A stretch of 64,000 nt of DNA from Carboxydocella thermautotrophica (lineage in GTDB: Bacteria > Bacillota > GCA-003054495 > Carboxydocellales > Carboxydocellaceae). Made by a program: the position numbers and the translations under genes. Of this stretch, positions 27,363 to 36,179 are shown in pieces (position 1 is the first letter of the stretch; every line of letters begins with the position of its first letter). Location of the stretch: assembly GCA_003054495.1 (NCBI GenBank), contig CP028514.1:1279501-1343500 (forward strand), given 5' to 3'. The notes beneath the pieces are model-generated. The model did not search any database, was not told where the DNA came from, and saw nothing but the letters and a program-made list of their open reading frames with translations.

Positions 27363-29129
27363 ATGCACGCACTAACTCTTGTTTTGACGGCAGCTCTGGT
27401 TTTAATTTTAGCGTATCGGTTTTATGGTGCTTTCATTGCTGCCAAAGTTCTGGCCTTTGACGGTGAACGCACCACGCCCGCCCATCGCTTTAATGATGGT
27501 AAAGACTATGTTCCCACCAATAAATGGGTTGTCTTTGGCCATCATTTTGCGGCGATTGCCGGGGCTGGACCACTGGTTGGCCCGGTGCTGGCAGCACAAT
27601 TTGGCTATTTGCCCGGTTTCCTCTGGATTCTGATCGGTGCTGTGCTGGCAGGGGCGGTTCACGACATGGTAATCTTATTCGCCTCTGTTCGTCATGATGG
27701 AAAATCCCTGTCAGACATTGCTCGCGCTGAAGTAGGACCAGTTACTGGCTTTGCAACCGGGATTGCCATTTTGTTGATTATCCTTATTGCGATGGCCGGA
27801 TTGGGGATTGTTGTAGTAAATGCCCTGTTCCAGAATGCCTGGGGGGTATATACCGTAGGCATGACAATTCCCATTGCAATTTTCATTGGTTTATATATGC
27901 ATAAATGGCGTCCTGGAAAAATTGGTGAGGCTTCCCTGATCGGTACGGCTTTGATCATGCTGGCGGTAATAACTGGTCCCTATATTAAAAATTCTGGTTT
28001 CGCCAGCTGGTTTATCTTTTCTGAGAACGCTTTAAAGATCTTGCTGCCAACATATGGGTTCCTGGCAGCTGCGCTTCCAGTTTGGCTGTTGCTGGCCCCC
28101 CGGGATTATTTAAGCTCTTACCTTAAGATCGGCACCATCTTGGCCCTGGCGCTGGGGATCATTATTGTCAATCCGGAAATTCATATGCCGGCAACCACCA
28201 AGTTCGTTGCTGGAGGCGGTCCGATCATTCCCGGTAAGGTTTGGCCTTTTGTTTTCATCACCATCGCCTGTGGAGCTATTTCGGGTTTTCATGCTCTGAT
28301 TTCCTCAGGTACTACTCCTAAAATGATTAATAACGAAAAGGACATTCAACTGGTCGGTTTTGGCAGTATGCTGGTTGAAGCTTTTGTTGGTGTAATGGCT
28401 TTAATTGCTGCCACAGTTCTTCTGCCTGGCGATTATTTTGCCATCAACACCAAACCTGAAGTTTTTGCCAAACTGGGGATGCAAATTGTTAACCTGCCGG
28501 AGCTATCCAGATTGGTTGGCGAAGAAGTGGCGGGTCGGCCCGGCGGTGCTGTATCACTGGCTGTAGGTATGGCCTATATTTTCTCCAGCATACCTGGATT
28601 AAAACATCTGATGGCTTACTGGTATCAGTTCGCCATCATGTTCGAAGCACTCTTTATTTTAACAACCATTGATGCCGGTACCAGGGTAGCCCGTTATATT
28701 TTGCAAGATTTTGCCAGAGTCAAAAACCCCAATGCCCCCTGGAACGTCATCATCACCAGTGCTATCGTTTCCTTTGCCTGGGGATACTTGATTTACGGTG
28801 GTGAAATTAAGACCATCTGGCCAATCTTCGGGGTTTCCAACCAGTTATTAGCAACTCTGGCTCTGGCAATCGGCACTACTATCATTCTTAAGAAAAGCGG
28901 AAAAATATCATACGCTTTGATTACTTTCGTGCCGATGGTTTTCCTGGCCATTACAACAATTACTGCTGGACTAACTACAATGATCAACGTCTATCTACCG
29001 AAAGGGATGTACTTGAATACCGGGCTAAGTATCTTGATGATTTCACTGGCTGCTGTTATTTTGCTGGATTCCTTCCGGCGCTGGTTCCAGATCATCAAAA
29101 CCGGTGAAAGATCATCATTACTGCAATAA
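27363..29129 (+). CDS. cstA: CstA-family carbon starvation transporter
   Basis: The 588-residue membrane protein has about 15-16 hydrophobic helices. CstA signatures are VPTNKWVVFGHHFAAIAGAG (about residues 50-69), LVGPVLAAQFGYLPGFLWI, GAVHDMVILF, and GFHALISSGTTPKM in the middle. The family imports peptides or pyruvate. It follows the LytS/LytR pair after a 111-base gap with repeats, which mirrors the known kinase-controlled pyruvate importer arrangement. It has a clear GCAGGAGG ribosome site. Confidence 0.93.
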   Translation: MHALTLVLTAALVLILAYRFYGAFIAAKVLAFDGERTTPAHRFNDGKDYVPTNKWVVFGHHFAAIAGAGPLVGPVLAAQFGYLPGFLWILIGAVLAGAVHDMVILFASVRHDGKSLSDIARAEVGPVTGFATGIAILLIILIAMAGLGIVVVNALFQNAWGVYTVGMTIPIAIFIGLYMHKWRPGKIGEASLIGTALIMLAVITGPYIKNSGFASWFIFSENALKILLPTYGFLAAALPVWLLLAPRDYLSSYLKIGTILALALGIIIVNPEIHMPATTKFVAGGGPIIPGKVWPFVFITIACGAISGFHALISSGTTPKMINNEKDIQLVGFGSMLVEAFVGVMALIAATVLLPGDYFAINTKPEVFAKLGMQIVNLPELSRLVGEEVAGRPGGAVSLAVGMAYIFSSIPGLKHLMAYWYQFAIMFEALFILTTIDAGTRVARYILQDFARVKNPNAPWNVIITSAIVSFAWGYLIYGGEIKTIWPIFGVSNQLLATLALAIGTTIILKKSGKISYALITFVPMVFLAITTITAGLTTMINVYLPKGMYLNTGLSILMISLAAVILLDSFRRWFQIIKTGERSSLLQ

Positions 29130-29156
29130 CTTTATTCTGCAAGGGGGGCAGCCGTA

Positions 29157-29444
29157 ATGGTAACACTAGAACCTGAGGTAGTAAAATATCTAAACAGAAA
29201 GGGAGTAAAGGCCATTACTATTGAAGCCCCCAATTCTGTTCACTCCTGTTGTGGGGAGTTCTGTTTCGAACCGGGGATCAGGCTAGGTGCTCCGATAGGG
29301 AAACAAGAAGACTATTTGTGTTTTGTCAGTAATAACATTGAAATTTATTACCATCAGGAGCTGCCAAGGAAGCCAGTTATAATTGAAAGGCAATCATGGG
29401 GACTATTTTCAACTCTGCACATCAAAAACTGGAGAATCTTATAA
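29157..29444 (+). CDS. Small CC-motif (HesB-like) protein, cysteine form
   Basis: This 95-residue protein has the cysteine group SCCGEFCFEP (about residues 30-38), followed by LGAP and an aromatic C-terminal half. It resembles the short HesB-like 'CC/Se motif' family, in which some members carry selenocysteine at this spot. Here only cysteines are encoded, with no in-frame TGA. The function is unknown; metal or sulfur/selenium handling is a guess. It follows cstA by 27 bases with its own AAGGGGGG ribosome site and is closed by a terminator. Confidence 0.6.
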   Translation: MVTLEPEVVKYLNRKGVKAITIEAPNSVHSCCGEFCFEPGIRLGAPIGKQEDYLCFVSNNIEIYYHQELPRKPVIIERQSWGLFSTLHIKNWRIL

Positions 29445-29449
29445 AAAAG

Positions 29450-29489
29450 AGGGTGTCAAGTAAAATTGCTTGACACCCTGATCTTTTTT
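29450..29489 (+). terminator. Terminator between the cstA unit and the SRP operon
   Basis: AGGGTGTCAAG (29450-29460) and CTTGACACCCT (29469-29479) form a perfect 11-bp stem with an 8-base loop, followed by a T-run. Its right arm contains the next promoter's -35. Confidence 0.85.
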
Positions 29490-29498
29490 GTGTAGAAT
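29470..29498 (+). promoter_or_regulatory. Near-consensus promoter for ylxM-ffh operon
   Basis: TTGACA (29470-29475), a 17-base spacer, then TAGAAT (29493-29498). The -35 element is inside the 3' arm of the upstream terminator. Confidence 0.8.
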
Positions 29499-29525
29499 TA
29501 GTAAGGAACAAAGGTGGGGAGCCTA

Positions 29526-29861
29526 ATGGTGATACCGTTTGAACAAAGGGACTATATCAGTCTGCTTTTGTCCTTTTATAGTGACTTTCTGACGGACAAA
29601 CAAAAACTGGTCATGGAGTTATACTATGATGAGGATTTAACACTAACGGAAATCGCAGAACAATTGGCTGTTTCCCGGCAGGGTGTACATGATCTTTTAA
29701 AACGCTCCCTCAAACAATTGGAAGAACTGGAACAGAAGCTGGGTTTGGTTGCCAGATATAATCAAGTAAAAACAATGGTTGAAAAAATTGATCAACAACT
29801 GGCTGCTGGTCAAATCGATGAGGCTCGCACATTGGTGAAAAAATTACTGGCGTTTTTTTAA
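29526..29861 (+). CDS. ylxM: YlxM-family SRP-operon DNA-binding protein (UPF0122)
   Basis: This 111-residue protein has a helix-turn-helix of sigma-70 region 4 type (LTLTEIAEQLAVSRQGVHDLLKR, about residues 37-59), preceded by the family segment SFYSDFLTDKQKLVMELYY. It is almost always found just before ffh and is thought to help SRP assembly or regulation. ATG 29526 follows AAGGTGGGG; GTG 29514 in the same frame is less likely. Confidence 0.9.
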   Translation: MVIPFEQRDYISLLLSFYSDFLTDKQKLVMELYYDEDLTLTEIAEQLAVSRQGVHDLLKRSLKQLEELEQKLGLVARYNQVKTMVEKIDQQLAAGQIDEARTLVKKLLAFF

Positions 29862-29877
29862 AGGCAGGTGTAAAACC

Positions 29878-31230
29878 ATGGCTATTTTTGAAAATCTCAG
29901 TGAACGTTTGCAGGCAGCATTTAAGCGGCTGCGCGGTAAAGGCAAGGTTACTGAAGAAGATGTTTCTGAAGTGATGCGCGAAATCCGGGTGGCACTTTTA
30001 GAAGCAGACGTAAGTTATAAAGTAGTTAAAGATTTTATAAAAAAAGTAAAGGAACGCGCTGTTGGACAAGAAGTTTTAGCCAGTTTAACACCGGCTCAGC
30101 AAGTGATTAAAATAGTCCATGAAGAACTGATAGAACTTCTAGGTGGTATACAAAGCCGGTTAACTACTGCTCCCAAGCCCCCTACAGTTATCATGCTGGT
30201 TGGTTTACAGGGGGCAGGGAAAACCACAAGTGCTGGCAAGCTGGCCAATTTATTGCGTAAACAAGGCAAAAAGCCCCTGCTGGTTGCTGCTGATATTTAT
30301 CGACCTGCTGCTGTTAAACAGTTGCAGGTTTTAGGAGAGCAACTACAAATACCTGTGTTCGCTATGGGGACCTCAGTTAGCGCAGTCAATATAGCAAAAG
30401 GGGCCCTTGAATATGCGGCATCTCATGGTCGAGATATGGTGATAATCGATACGGCGGGAAGATTGCATATTAACGAGGAATTGATGCAGGAGCTTCAGGA
30501 TATCAAAGCCGCTATCAAACCCCATGAGATATTGCTGGTTGTTGATGCGATGACCGGTCAGACAGCTGTAGAAGTGGCTGAGACCTTTAATGCCCAGCTG
30601 GGTATCGATGGTGTTATTATGACCAAATTGGATGGTGATGCCAAAGGGGGAGCAGCTCTTTCAGTTCGGGCTGTTACCGGTAAACCAATAAAATTTGCTG
30701 GCATGGGCGAAAAACTGGATGCTCTGGAACCTTTTTACCCGGATCGACTGGCATCACGGATCCTGGGTATGGGAGATGTGCTGTCTCTAATCGAAAAGGC
30801 ACAGGCTGCTTTTGACCAGGCGGAAGCGGAAAAACTGCAGGAAAAGATGCGAAAAGCAGAATTCACCCTGGAAGATTTCCTGAACCAGATGCAGCAGATG
30901 AAAAAACTGGGGCCGCTGGAGAATATTCTAAGCATGCTGCCTGGCATTGGAGGTAAAGAGCTGAAAGAATTACAAAAGCAGATTAATCCCAAAGAAATGG
31001 CGCGTGTAGAAGCCATCATCCTATCCATGACCCCTCAGGAAAGAGCAAAACCGGAAATTATTGACTCCAGTCGTAAGAAGCGTATTGCCAGAGGTTCAGG
31101 CACTCGTGTACAAGATGTAAATAAACTTTTGGAGCAATTTAAACAGGCGAAAGCGATGATGAAACAATTCGCTCAGCTGGAGAAGAAAATGAAGAAAAAA
31201 GGCGGTATTAAATTGCCGTTCTTTAAATAG
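29878..31230 (+). CDS. ffh: Signal recognition particle protein Ffh
   Basis: Ffh binds SRP RNA and signal sequences and partners with FtsY. The 450-residue protein has the N domain, then the G domain with GLQGAGKTTSAGKLA (about residues 105-119), [19 protein letters not shown] and TKLDGDAKGG, and a methionine-rich M domain (about 300-445) with the RIARGSGTRVQDVNKLLEQF RNA-binding segment. The conventional ylxM-ffh-rpsP order is kept. Confidence 0.97.
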   Translation: MAIFENLSERLQAAFKRLRGKGKVTEEDVSEVMREIRVALLEADVSYKVVKDFIKKVKERAVGQEVLASLTPAQQVIKIVHEELIELLGGIQSRLTTAPKPPTVIMLVGLQGAGKTTSAGKLANLLRKQGKKPLLVAADIYRPAAVKQLQVLGEQLQIPVFAMGTSVSAVNIAKGALEYAASHGRDMVIIDTAGRLHINEELMQELQDIKAAIKPHEILLVVDAMTGQTAVEVAETFNAQLGIDGVIMTKLDGDAKGGAALSVRAVTGKPIKFAGMGEKLDALEPFYPDRLASRILGMGDVLSLIEKAQAAFDQAEAEKLQEKMRKAEFTLEDFLNQMQQMKKLGPLENILSMLPGIGGKELKELQKQINPKEMARVEAIILSMTPQERAKPEIIDSSRKKRIARGSGTRVQDVNKLLEQFKQAKAMMKQFAQLEKKMKKKGGIKLPFFK

Positions 31231-31263
31231 AGAAATCGATATTCTGACAAGGAGGTGAGACTA

Positions 31264-31509
31264 GTGGCTGTAAAAATTCGCTTAAAGCGGATGGGTTCCA
31301 AGAAAAATCCCTTTTATCGGGTAATCGTGGCTGATTCCCGTTCTCCCCGGGATGGCCGTTTTATCGATGAGCTGGGTTATTATAACCCGACTACCCAACC
31401 GGCACAAATCAAGATTGATGTAGAAAAAGCTAATGCCTGGTTGAACAAAGGGGCTCAACCCACCGATACTGTTAAGTCCTTGTTTAAAAAGGCTGGTGTT
31501 CAGAAATAG
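31264..31509 (+). CDS. rpsP: 30S ribosomal protein S16
   Basis: This small-subunit protein of 81 residues contains [20 protein letters not shown] and [21 protein letters not shown] 31264 lies six bases after GGAGGTG. An in-frame GTG at 31255 falls within the Shine-Dalgarno itself, so the shorter start is correct. Confidence 0.97.
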   Translation: MAVKIRLKRMGSKKNPFYRVIVADSRSPRDGRFIDELGYYNPTTQPAQIKIDVEKANAWLNKGAQPTDTVKSLFKKAGVQK

Positions 31510-31520
31510 GAGGTGCCACC

Positions 31521-31748
31521 ATGAAAGAACTGGTGGAAACCCTGGCCAAGGCCCTGGTAGAACAGCCCGATCAGGTTACTGTGCTTCTCAAGGAAGATGG
31601 TGATGAAATCAACATCAGCCTTAGTGTAGCCCCTGATGATATGGGGAAAATTATCGGTAAGCAAGGCCGAATTGCTAAGGCATTGCGGACTGTTGTTAAA
31701 GCAGCTGCTACCAGGGAAGGCAAAAAGGTAAACTTGGATATCCTGTAG
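31521..31748 (+). CDS. khpA: KH-domain RNA-binding protein KhpA
   Basis: The 75-residue single type-II KH domain carries the GKIIGKQGRIAKALR loop (about residues 43-57). KhpA pairs with KhpB/Jag and affects cell division and sRNA-mRNA contacts in Gram-positive bacteria. Its position between rpsP and rimM is standard for Firmicutes. Confidence 0.93.
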   Translation: MKELVETLAKALVEQPDQVTVLLKEDGDEINISLSVAPDDMGKIIGKQGRIAKALRTVVKAAATREGKKVNLDIL

Positions 31749-31751
31749 AGC

Positions 31752-31771
31752 AGGGGGCCCGTGGGCCCCTT
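31752..31771 (+). other. GC-rich hairpin after khpA
   Basis: AGGGGGCCC (from 31752) and GGGCCCCTT (to 31771) can form a very tight stem with little loop and no T-run. It may attenuate transcription or protect the mRNA between khpA and ylqD. Confidence 0.45.
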
Positions 31772-31794
31772 GTTCAACATCAGGAGGGATTGAT

Positions 31795-32202
31795 TTGCAG
31801 TACCTGAATGAAATATTGATCCGCCGGCCGGTAGTGCTGAAAGTCAAAGTAACCGAGGACTTTCGCCAGCGAATGGCTTCGGAAGTAAGAGAAAATCTTA
31901 ATAGGTTGGATTTGGAATTGCAGCAGCTGGATTTTCTGGTCAAAAGGAACCCTCAGCAGCAAAAAAGATATGAATTGGAAAAACAAAAATTACTGGATCA
32001 GAAACAAAACCTCATTCAAAAACTTAAAGAGATTAGCAATTGGACTGTAGGTGAAGAAATCTATCAAGGTACAGTTGAATCTCTGGCCACTCTGCAAATT
32101 GGCCAATCTTTTAGCTCCCTTTATGGGGTAGAAGTTGTACTGGAAGATGATCAGGTGATAGCCATTAGACAGCATGAATGGCGGAGGGACTCCAATGAAT
32201 AA
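31795..32202 (+). CDS. ylqD: YlqD-family protein
   Basis: This 135-residue protein is of unknown function. It has an N-terminal strand region (ILIRRPVVLKVKVTE), a long charged coiled coil (about residues 25-75, rich in Gln, Lys and Glu) and a C-terminal beta region (VEVVLEDDQVIAIR). The length and the position between khpA and rimM match Bacillus YlqD. It uses a TTG start after CAGGAGGGA. Its end overlaps rimM by eight bases. Confidence 0.82.
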   Translation: MQYLNEILIRRPVVLKVKVTEDFRQRMASEVRENLNRLDLELQQLDFLVKRNPQQQKRYELEKQKLLDQKQNLIQKLKEISNWTVGEEIYQGTVESLATLQIGQSFSSLYGVEVVLEDDQVIAIRQHEWRRDSNE

Positions 32203-32722
32203 TGAATTTATTGCCATTGGGAAAATAGTCAATACCCAAGGACATCGTGGTGAAGTTCGCGTAATTCCTATGACGGATTTTCCGGAACGGTTTTATGAAA
32301 TGGAAGAGGTTTTAGTACAACAAAATGGAAAAACCCGGGCATTCCATATTGACTCTGCCCGTCCGCATAAACAATTTATTATAGTTAAATTTCGAGAGAT
32401 CGTTGATATGAACGCAGCTGAACGGCTAAAAGATGCTTATATTGTCATTACCAGGGACCAATTGAAAGAACTACCTCCTGATACCTGGTATATCCATGAT
32501 TTGCTGGGAATGACGGTTATTACTGATACAGGGGAAAAAATTGGTACGCTGGTTGATGTCTTTTCTACAGGGGCAAATGATGTATATGTAGTCAAGCCTG
32601 CAGATGGCGGAAAAGACATTTTGCTACCAGCTATAAAAGATGTCATACTCTCAGTTGATACTGTTACTAAAACAATGACGGTCTACTTGATGCCGGGATT
32701 GGTGGATGAAGATGAAATTTGA
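32195..32722 (+). CDS. rimM: 16S rRNA processing protein RimM
   Basis: RimM assists 30S head maturation and binds S19. The 175-residue protein has the N-terminal barrel ([16 protein letters not shown]) and the C-terminal PRC-barrel ([13 protein letters not shown], then GANDVYVVK, then LLPAIKDVI). ATG 32195 is used; upstream in-frame codons fall inside ylqD. It overlaps trmD by 11 bases. Confidence 0.95.
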   Translation: MNNEFIAIGKIVNTQGHRGEVRVIPMTDFPERFYEMEEVLVQQNGKTRAFHIDSARPHKQFIIVKFREIVDMNAAERLKDAYIVITRDQLKELPPDTWYIHDLLGMTVITDTGEKIGTLVDVFSTGANDVYVVKPADGGKDILLPAIKDVILSVDTVTKTMTVYLMPGLVDEDEI

Positions 32723-33467
32723 CATACTGACCTTATTTCCCGATATGTTCTGGGGACCTTTTGCCCATTCCATTATAAAAAGGGCGCTTGAAAAGGGTTT
32801 GTTAGAAATAAATACCATAAACATCCGCGATTTTACAACCGATAAACACAGAATTGTTGACGATTATCCTTATGGCGGTGGAGCCGGTATGGTCATGAAA
32901 CCGGAACCAATTTTCCGGGCAGTGGATTTTATCGCAGAGAGAGATGGTCGGGTACCAGAGAATATTATACTTTTAAGCCCACAAGGGAGAAAATTTTCCC
33001 AGAATATAGCCCGCGAACTTGCGCTAAAAGAACATCTGGTTTTTATTTGTGGCCATTATGAAGGTATTGATGAACGAGTCAGAGAAGGACTGGTAACAGA
33101 TCAGATTTCCATTGGTGATTTTATTTTGACCGGTGGCGAATTAGCTGCTATGGTTATTGTCGATGCGGTTGCACGGCTGATTCCGGGGGTTTTAGGGGAA
33201 GAAATGTCAGCAGCTGATGAGACGTTTTCCCAGGGGTTGCTGGAATATCCCCAGTATACTCGTCCTCGTGAATACCGGGGTTTAAAAGTACCTGATATAC
33301 TTTTGTCAGGCGATCACGGTAAAATTGCCCGCTGGCGCCGGCAACAGGCATTGAAACGGACCTTAGCCTGGCGACCTGATTTATTGGAAGCGGTAACATT
33401 AAAAGAAGAGGACTACAAACTAATGGAAGAAGAAATCACTGTTGATCCCCGGCAAATTAAAGACTAG
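32712..33467 (+). CDS. trmD: tRNA (guanine-N1)-methyltransferase
   Basis: TrmD methylates G37 of tRNAs, preventing frameshifts. The 251-residue SPOUT enzyme has [12 protein letters not shown] at the start, [14 protein letters not shown] (about residues 57-70), the SAM knot [22 protein letters not shown] and [18 protein letters not shown] 32712 is preferred to ATG 32706 because of GGTGG spacing. It overlaps rimM, so the two are coupled. Confidence 0.96.
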   Translation: MKFDILTLFPDMFWGPFAHSIIKRALEKGLLEINTINIRDFTTDKHRIVDDYPYGGGAGMVMKPEPIFRAVDFIAERDGRVPENIILLSPQGRKFSQNIARELALKEHLVFICGHYEGIDERVREGLVTDQISIGDFILTGGELAAMVIVDAVARLIPGVLGEEMSAADETFSQGLLEYPQYTRPREYRGLKVPDILLSGDHGKIARWRRQQALKRTLAWRPDLLEAVTLKEEDYKLMEEEITVDPRQIKD

Positions 33468-33477
33468 GAGGATTGGC

Positions 33478-34056
33478 ATGGCGAAGCCAAGAGTTTTTAT
33501 CGCGTTGCTACACTATCCAATTTATAACAAACACATGGAAGTGGTTACAACCAGTATCACTAATCTTGATGTTCACGATATTGCCAGAAGTGCGCGGACC
33601 TATAACGTGGAGACATACTATATTGTGCATCCGGTTCCAGCTCAGCAGGAGTTAATCAATCATATGCTGGAGTACTGGCGCAGTGGTTACGGAGCAGTTT
33701 ACAATCCTGACCGTCAAGAGGCATTTCAGAGATTACAACTGATCGATACTCTCGAAGATGTAATCCAGGATATAGAGAAAAAAACTGGTCAAAAACCGGT
33801 AACCATAACTACCGATGCTCGAGTCTATCCTAACACTATCTCTTATATAAAATTGCGAGAAGAGATCCATAAGGGTGAAAAACCTTATCTCTTATTATTT
33901 GGCACCGGATATGGCATAATCAAAGAAGTAATGGAAGGGGCTGATTATATTCTAGAGCCCATTTATGGTGGAGGAGAATATAATCACCTTTGTGTCAGAA
34001 GTGCGGTATCGATTATTTTAGATAGACTTCTGGGAGAGCCCTGGTGGGGAAAATAG
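33478..34056 (+). CDS. SPOUT-family RNA methyltransferase (COG4752 type)
   Basis: The 192-residue protein resembles the uncharacterised SAM-dependent SPOUT family that often sits between trmD and rplS in Clostridia. Visible features are FIALLHYPIYNKHMEVVTTS at the start, TNLDVHDIARSARTY, and the knot region YLLLFGTGYGIIKE, then YNHLCVRSAVSIILDRL near the end. The RNA target is not known. It has TAGGAGG eight bases ahead of ATG 33478. The rplS promoter follows directly. Confidence 0.8.
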   Translation: MAKPRVFIALLHYPIYNKHMEVVTTSITNLDVHDIARSARTYNVETYYIVHPVPAQQELINHMLEYWRSGYGAVYNPDRQEAFQRLQLIDTLEDVIQDIEKKTGQKPVTITTDARVYPNTISYIKLREEIHKGEKPYLLLFGTGYGIIKEVMEGADYILEPIYGGGEYNHLCVRSAVSIILDRLLGEPWWGK

Positions 34057-34059
34057 TGC

Positions 34060-34088
34060 TTGTCAAATCATATTGCATGTGTTATAAT
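34060..34088 (+). promoter_or_regulatory. Strong promoter for rplS
   Basis: TTGTCA (34060-34065), 17 bases, TATAAT (34083-34088). Confidence 0.85.
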
Positions 34089-34166
34089 GTGCCTTGTGGT
34101 AGTACGGGCGTTCCGCTGTCCTGACCAGGGGATATGAGCGTCTAGGCAGGAGGGAGGTTAGCAAAA
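34089..34166 (+). promoter_or_regulatory. Candidate L19 leader in rplS 5' UTR
   Basis: The leader of about 75 bases is GC-richer than its surroundings and closes with GCCT (34091-34094) able to pair with AGGC (about 34145-34148), just before AGGAGGGAGG. Autoregulatory L19 leaders are known in Firmicutes. I have not matched this to a specific model. Confidence 0.45.
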
Positions 34167-34508
34167 ATGGATTTGTTGACTATGCTGGAAAAAGAACAAC
34201 TGCGTAAAGATCTTCCCGACTTCCGCCCTGGTGATACAGTTAAGTGCTATGTAAAAGTTAAGGAAGGTAACCGGGAAAGAATCCAGCTTTTTGAAGGGGT
34301 TGTGATCAGACGTCAAGGAGCTGGACTGCGCGAGACCTTTACTGTAAGACGGGTAGCTTCCGGGGTTGGTGTGGAAAGAATTTTCCCTGTTCACTCTCCT
34401 AACCTGGAAAAAATTGAAGTTGTCCGGCGTGGTAAGGTTCGCCGCGCTAAGTTGTACTACCTGCGGAAATTGAGCGGTAAGGCTGCTCGGATTAAAGAGC
34501 TGAAATAG
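34167..34508 (+). CDS. rplS: 50S ribosomal protein L19
   Basis: The 113-residue large-subunit protein contains [35 protein letters not shown], and the C-terminal [26 protein letters not shown]. It has its own promoter and terminator, so it is made as a separate short transcript within the conserved cluster. Confidence 0.97.
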   Translation: MDLLTMLEKEQLRKDLPDFRPGDTVKCYVKVKEGNRERIQLFEGVVIRRQGAGLRETFTVRRVASGVGVERIFPVHSPNLEKIEVVRRGKVRRAKLYYLRKLSGKAARIKELK

Positions 34509-34513
34509 TGTTA

Positions 34514-34545
34514 CAAAAAGGGACTGGGTAGCCGGTCCCTTTTTG
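34514..34545 (+). terminator. Terminator after rplS
   Basis: A 14-bp stem (34514-34527 with 34532-34545) has a GTAG loop; its outer part is A-rich on the left and T-rich on the right, so it could work in both directions. Confidence 0.85.
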
Positions 34546-34566
34546 CACAGAAAGGGGCGGAAAAGG

Positions 34567-35106
34567 TTGGTAGAAAATACTGAAAAAAAGGAAGGGCTCT
34601 GGGAGCTACTAGAGGCACTGGCAATTGCAGTCGTTCTTGCGGCTATTATACGCTTTTTTGTCGTACAGCCTTTTTATATACCTTCCGGGTCTATGGAACC
34701 AACCCTGAAACCTGGAGACCGAATCATTGTTAATAAATTCATTTACCGGTTTACCAAGCCCCAGCGCGGAGATATAATGGTATTTAAGTTTCCACTTGAT
34801 CCAAAGCGGGATTTTATTAAGCGCGTAATCGGTTTACCAGGGGATATTGTTGAGATTAAGGATAGTAATCTATATATAAACGGTAAACAAATTAAAGAAC
34901 CATATTTGCCACCGGGATTGCGTTTTCAGGATTTTGGGCCGGTAAAAGTGCCAGATGACCACTATTTTATGATGGGCGATAATCGGAACCACTCGGATGA
35001 CAGCAGATTCTGGGGCTTTTTACCCCAAGATAATATAGTCGGTAAGGCGATGGTCATCTACTGGCCCCTGAGCAGAATCGGTATAATCGACGATTACCAC
35101 GATTAA
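34567..35106 (+). CDS. lepB: Signal peptidase I
   Basis: LepB removes signal peptides of secreted proteins. The 179-residue protein has one N-terminal membrane helix (about residues 12-32), the catalytic serine in PSGSMEPTLKPGD, the catalytic lysine in RDFIKRVIGLPGD, and MGDNRNHSDDSR. The start is TTG 34567, six bases after AAAGGGGCGG; the frame is open further upstream but only inside the terminator. Confidence 0.95.
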   Translation: MVENTEKKEGLWELLEALAIAVVLAAIIRFFVVQPFYIPSGSMEPTLKPGDRIIVNKFIYRFTKPQRGDIMVFKFPLDPKRDFIKRVIGLPGDIVEIKDSNLYINGKQIKEPYLPPGLRFQDFGPVKVPDDHYFMMGDNRNHSDDSRFWGFLPQDNIVGKAMVIYWPLSRIGIIDDYHD

Positions 35107-35123
35107 GAATAGGATGAGGAAGC

Positions 35124-35978
35124 ATGACTATCCACTGGTATCCGGGCCATATGGCCAAGGCTAAAAATTTATTAAAAGAAACATTAAAAATAATTGATGT
35201 CATAATTGAATTAGTAGATGCCAGGATCCCGTCAAGCAGTCGCAACCCGGATTTCGATATTCTATTTGGTACAAAACCTCGACTTATGCTTCTTAACAAA
35301 AAAGATTTAGCTGATGATGTACAAACAAGAAGATGGTTGGAATATCTAAATAAATCGAGAGAAAAAAAACAGCGGGCAATTGCTATAAATACAATGAACA
35401 AAGAGGGTTATAACGAAATAGTGCCGGCTTTAAAAGACCTGGCTGCTGAAAAATTAGAAGCATTAAAAGCCAAAGGCTATCGCCATCGCCCGATCAGAGT
35501 GATGGTGGTTGGTATACCAAATGTAGGCAAGTCCTCTTTTATCAATAAACTGGTCGGTAAAACTATAGCAAAAACAGGTGATAGGCCAGGAGTGACCAGA
35601 GGACAACAATGGATCAGAATACATAAGGATATTGAACTACTGGATACCCCGGGCCTACTCTGGCCTAAATTTGCTGATCCCGAAGTTGGTATTAAGCTAG
35701 CAGCGACAGGTGCGATTAAAGAAGAAATCCTGCCAATAGAGGATGTTGTCTTATGGATAATCCAATGGTTTCTCGTCCATAAACCGGAAGCATTAAAAGA
35801 ACGTTATAAACTAACTGAACTGAGTTATGATCCTTATGAGATATTACTGGCAATTGGCCGTAAACGTGGATTTTTGCTGGCCGGCGGAAAGGTAGAAACG
35901 CAAAGGACTGCGGCAGTTATTCTAGATGAATTCCAGAAAGGCAAAATCGCAAAAGTTACATTTGACTTTATTTTCTGA
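35124..35978 (+). CDS. rbgA: Ribosome biogenesis GTPase RbgA (YlqF)
   Basis: RbgA is a circularly permuted GTPase needed for late 50S assembly. The 284-residue protein opens with HWYPGHMAKAKN and has G4 (NKKD, about residue 59) before G1 (GIPNVGKSSFINKL, about 131-144), then the G2 region RPGVTRG and G3 (DTPG). Downstream in most Firmicutes comes rnhB; here about 4 kb of other genes intervene. Confidence 0.95.
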   Translation: MTIHWYPGHMAKAKNLLKETLKIIDVIIELVDARIPSSSRNPDFDILFGTKPRLMLLNKKDLADDVQTRRWLEYLNKSREKKQRAIAINTMNKEGYNEIVPALKDLAAEKLEALKAKGYRHRPIRVMVVGIPNVGKSSFINKLVGKTIAKTGDRPGVTRGQQWIRIHKDIELLDTPGLLWPKFADPEVGIKLAATGAIKEEILPIEDVVLWIIQWFLVHKPEALKERYKLTELSYDPYEILLAIGRKRGFLLAGGKVETQRTAAVILDEFQKGKIAKVTFDFIF

Positions 35979-36007
35979 AGGTGACGCTTAAGAGTCACCT
36001 TTTTTTG
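35978..36007 (+). terminator. Terminator after rbgA
   Basis: AGGTGAC (35979-35985) and GTCACCT (35994-36000) enclose an 8-base loop and lead into a T7 tail; the left arm starts at the rbgA stop codon. Confidence 0.8.
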
Positions 36008-36179
36008 TTTTTATGCTAGTCCTAGCAATATAGTGATTATTTATGCATTTCAACGGTATCTTGTGATAATTATTTAATTAATTTTGCCATTTGACGGTGA
36101 TTTTAATGCATGATTTTTTGTATTGAATTATACTTTTACCAAGAATTATATAGATCAGTTATTGAGGGAGGTAACAAAA

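Noticed and set aside
36014-36027. Hairpin TGCTA-GTCC-TAGCA after the rbgA terminator
   Set aside because: A stem of only five base pairs in AT-rich DNA is likely chance; it is not listed as a feature.
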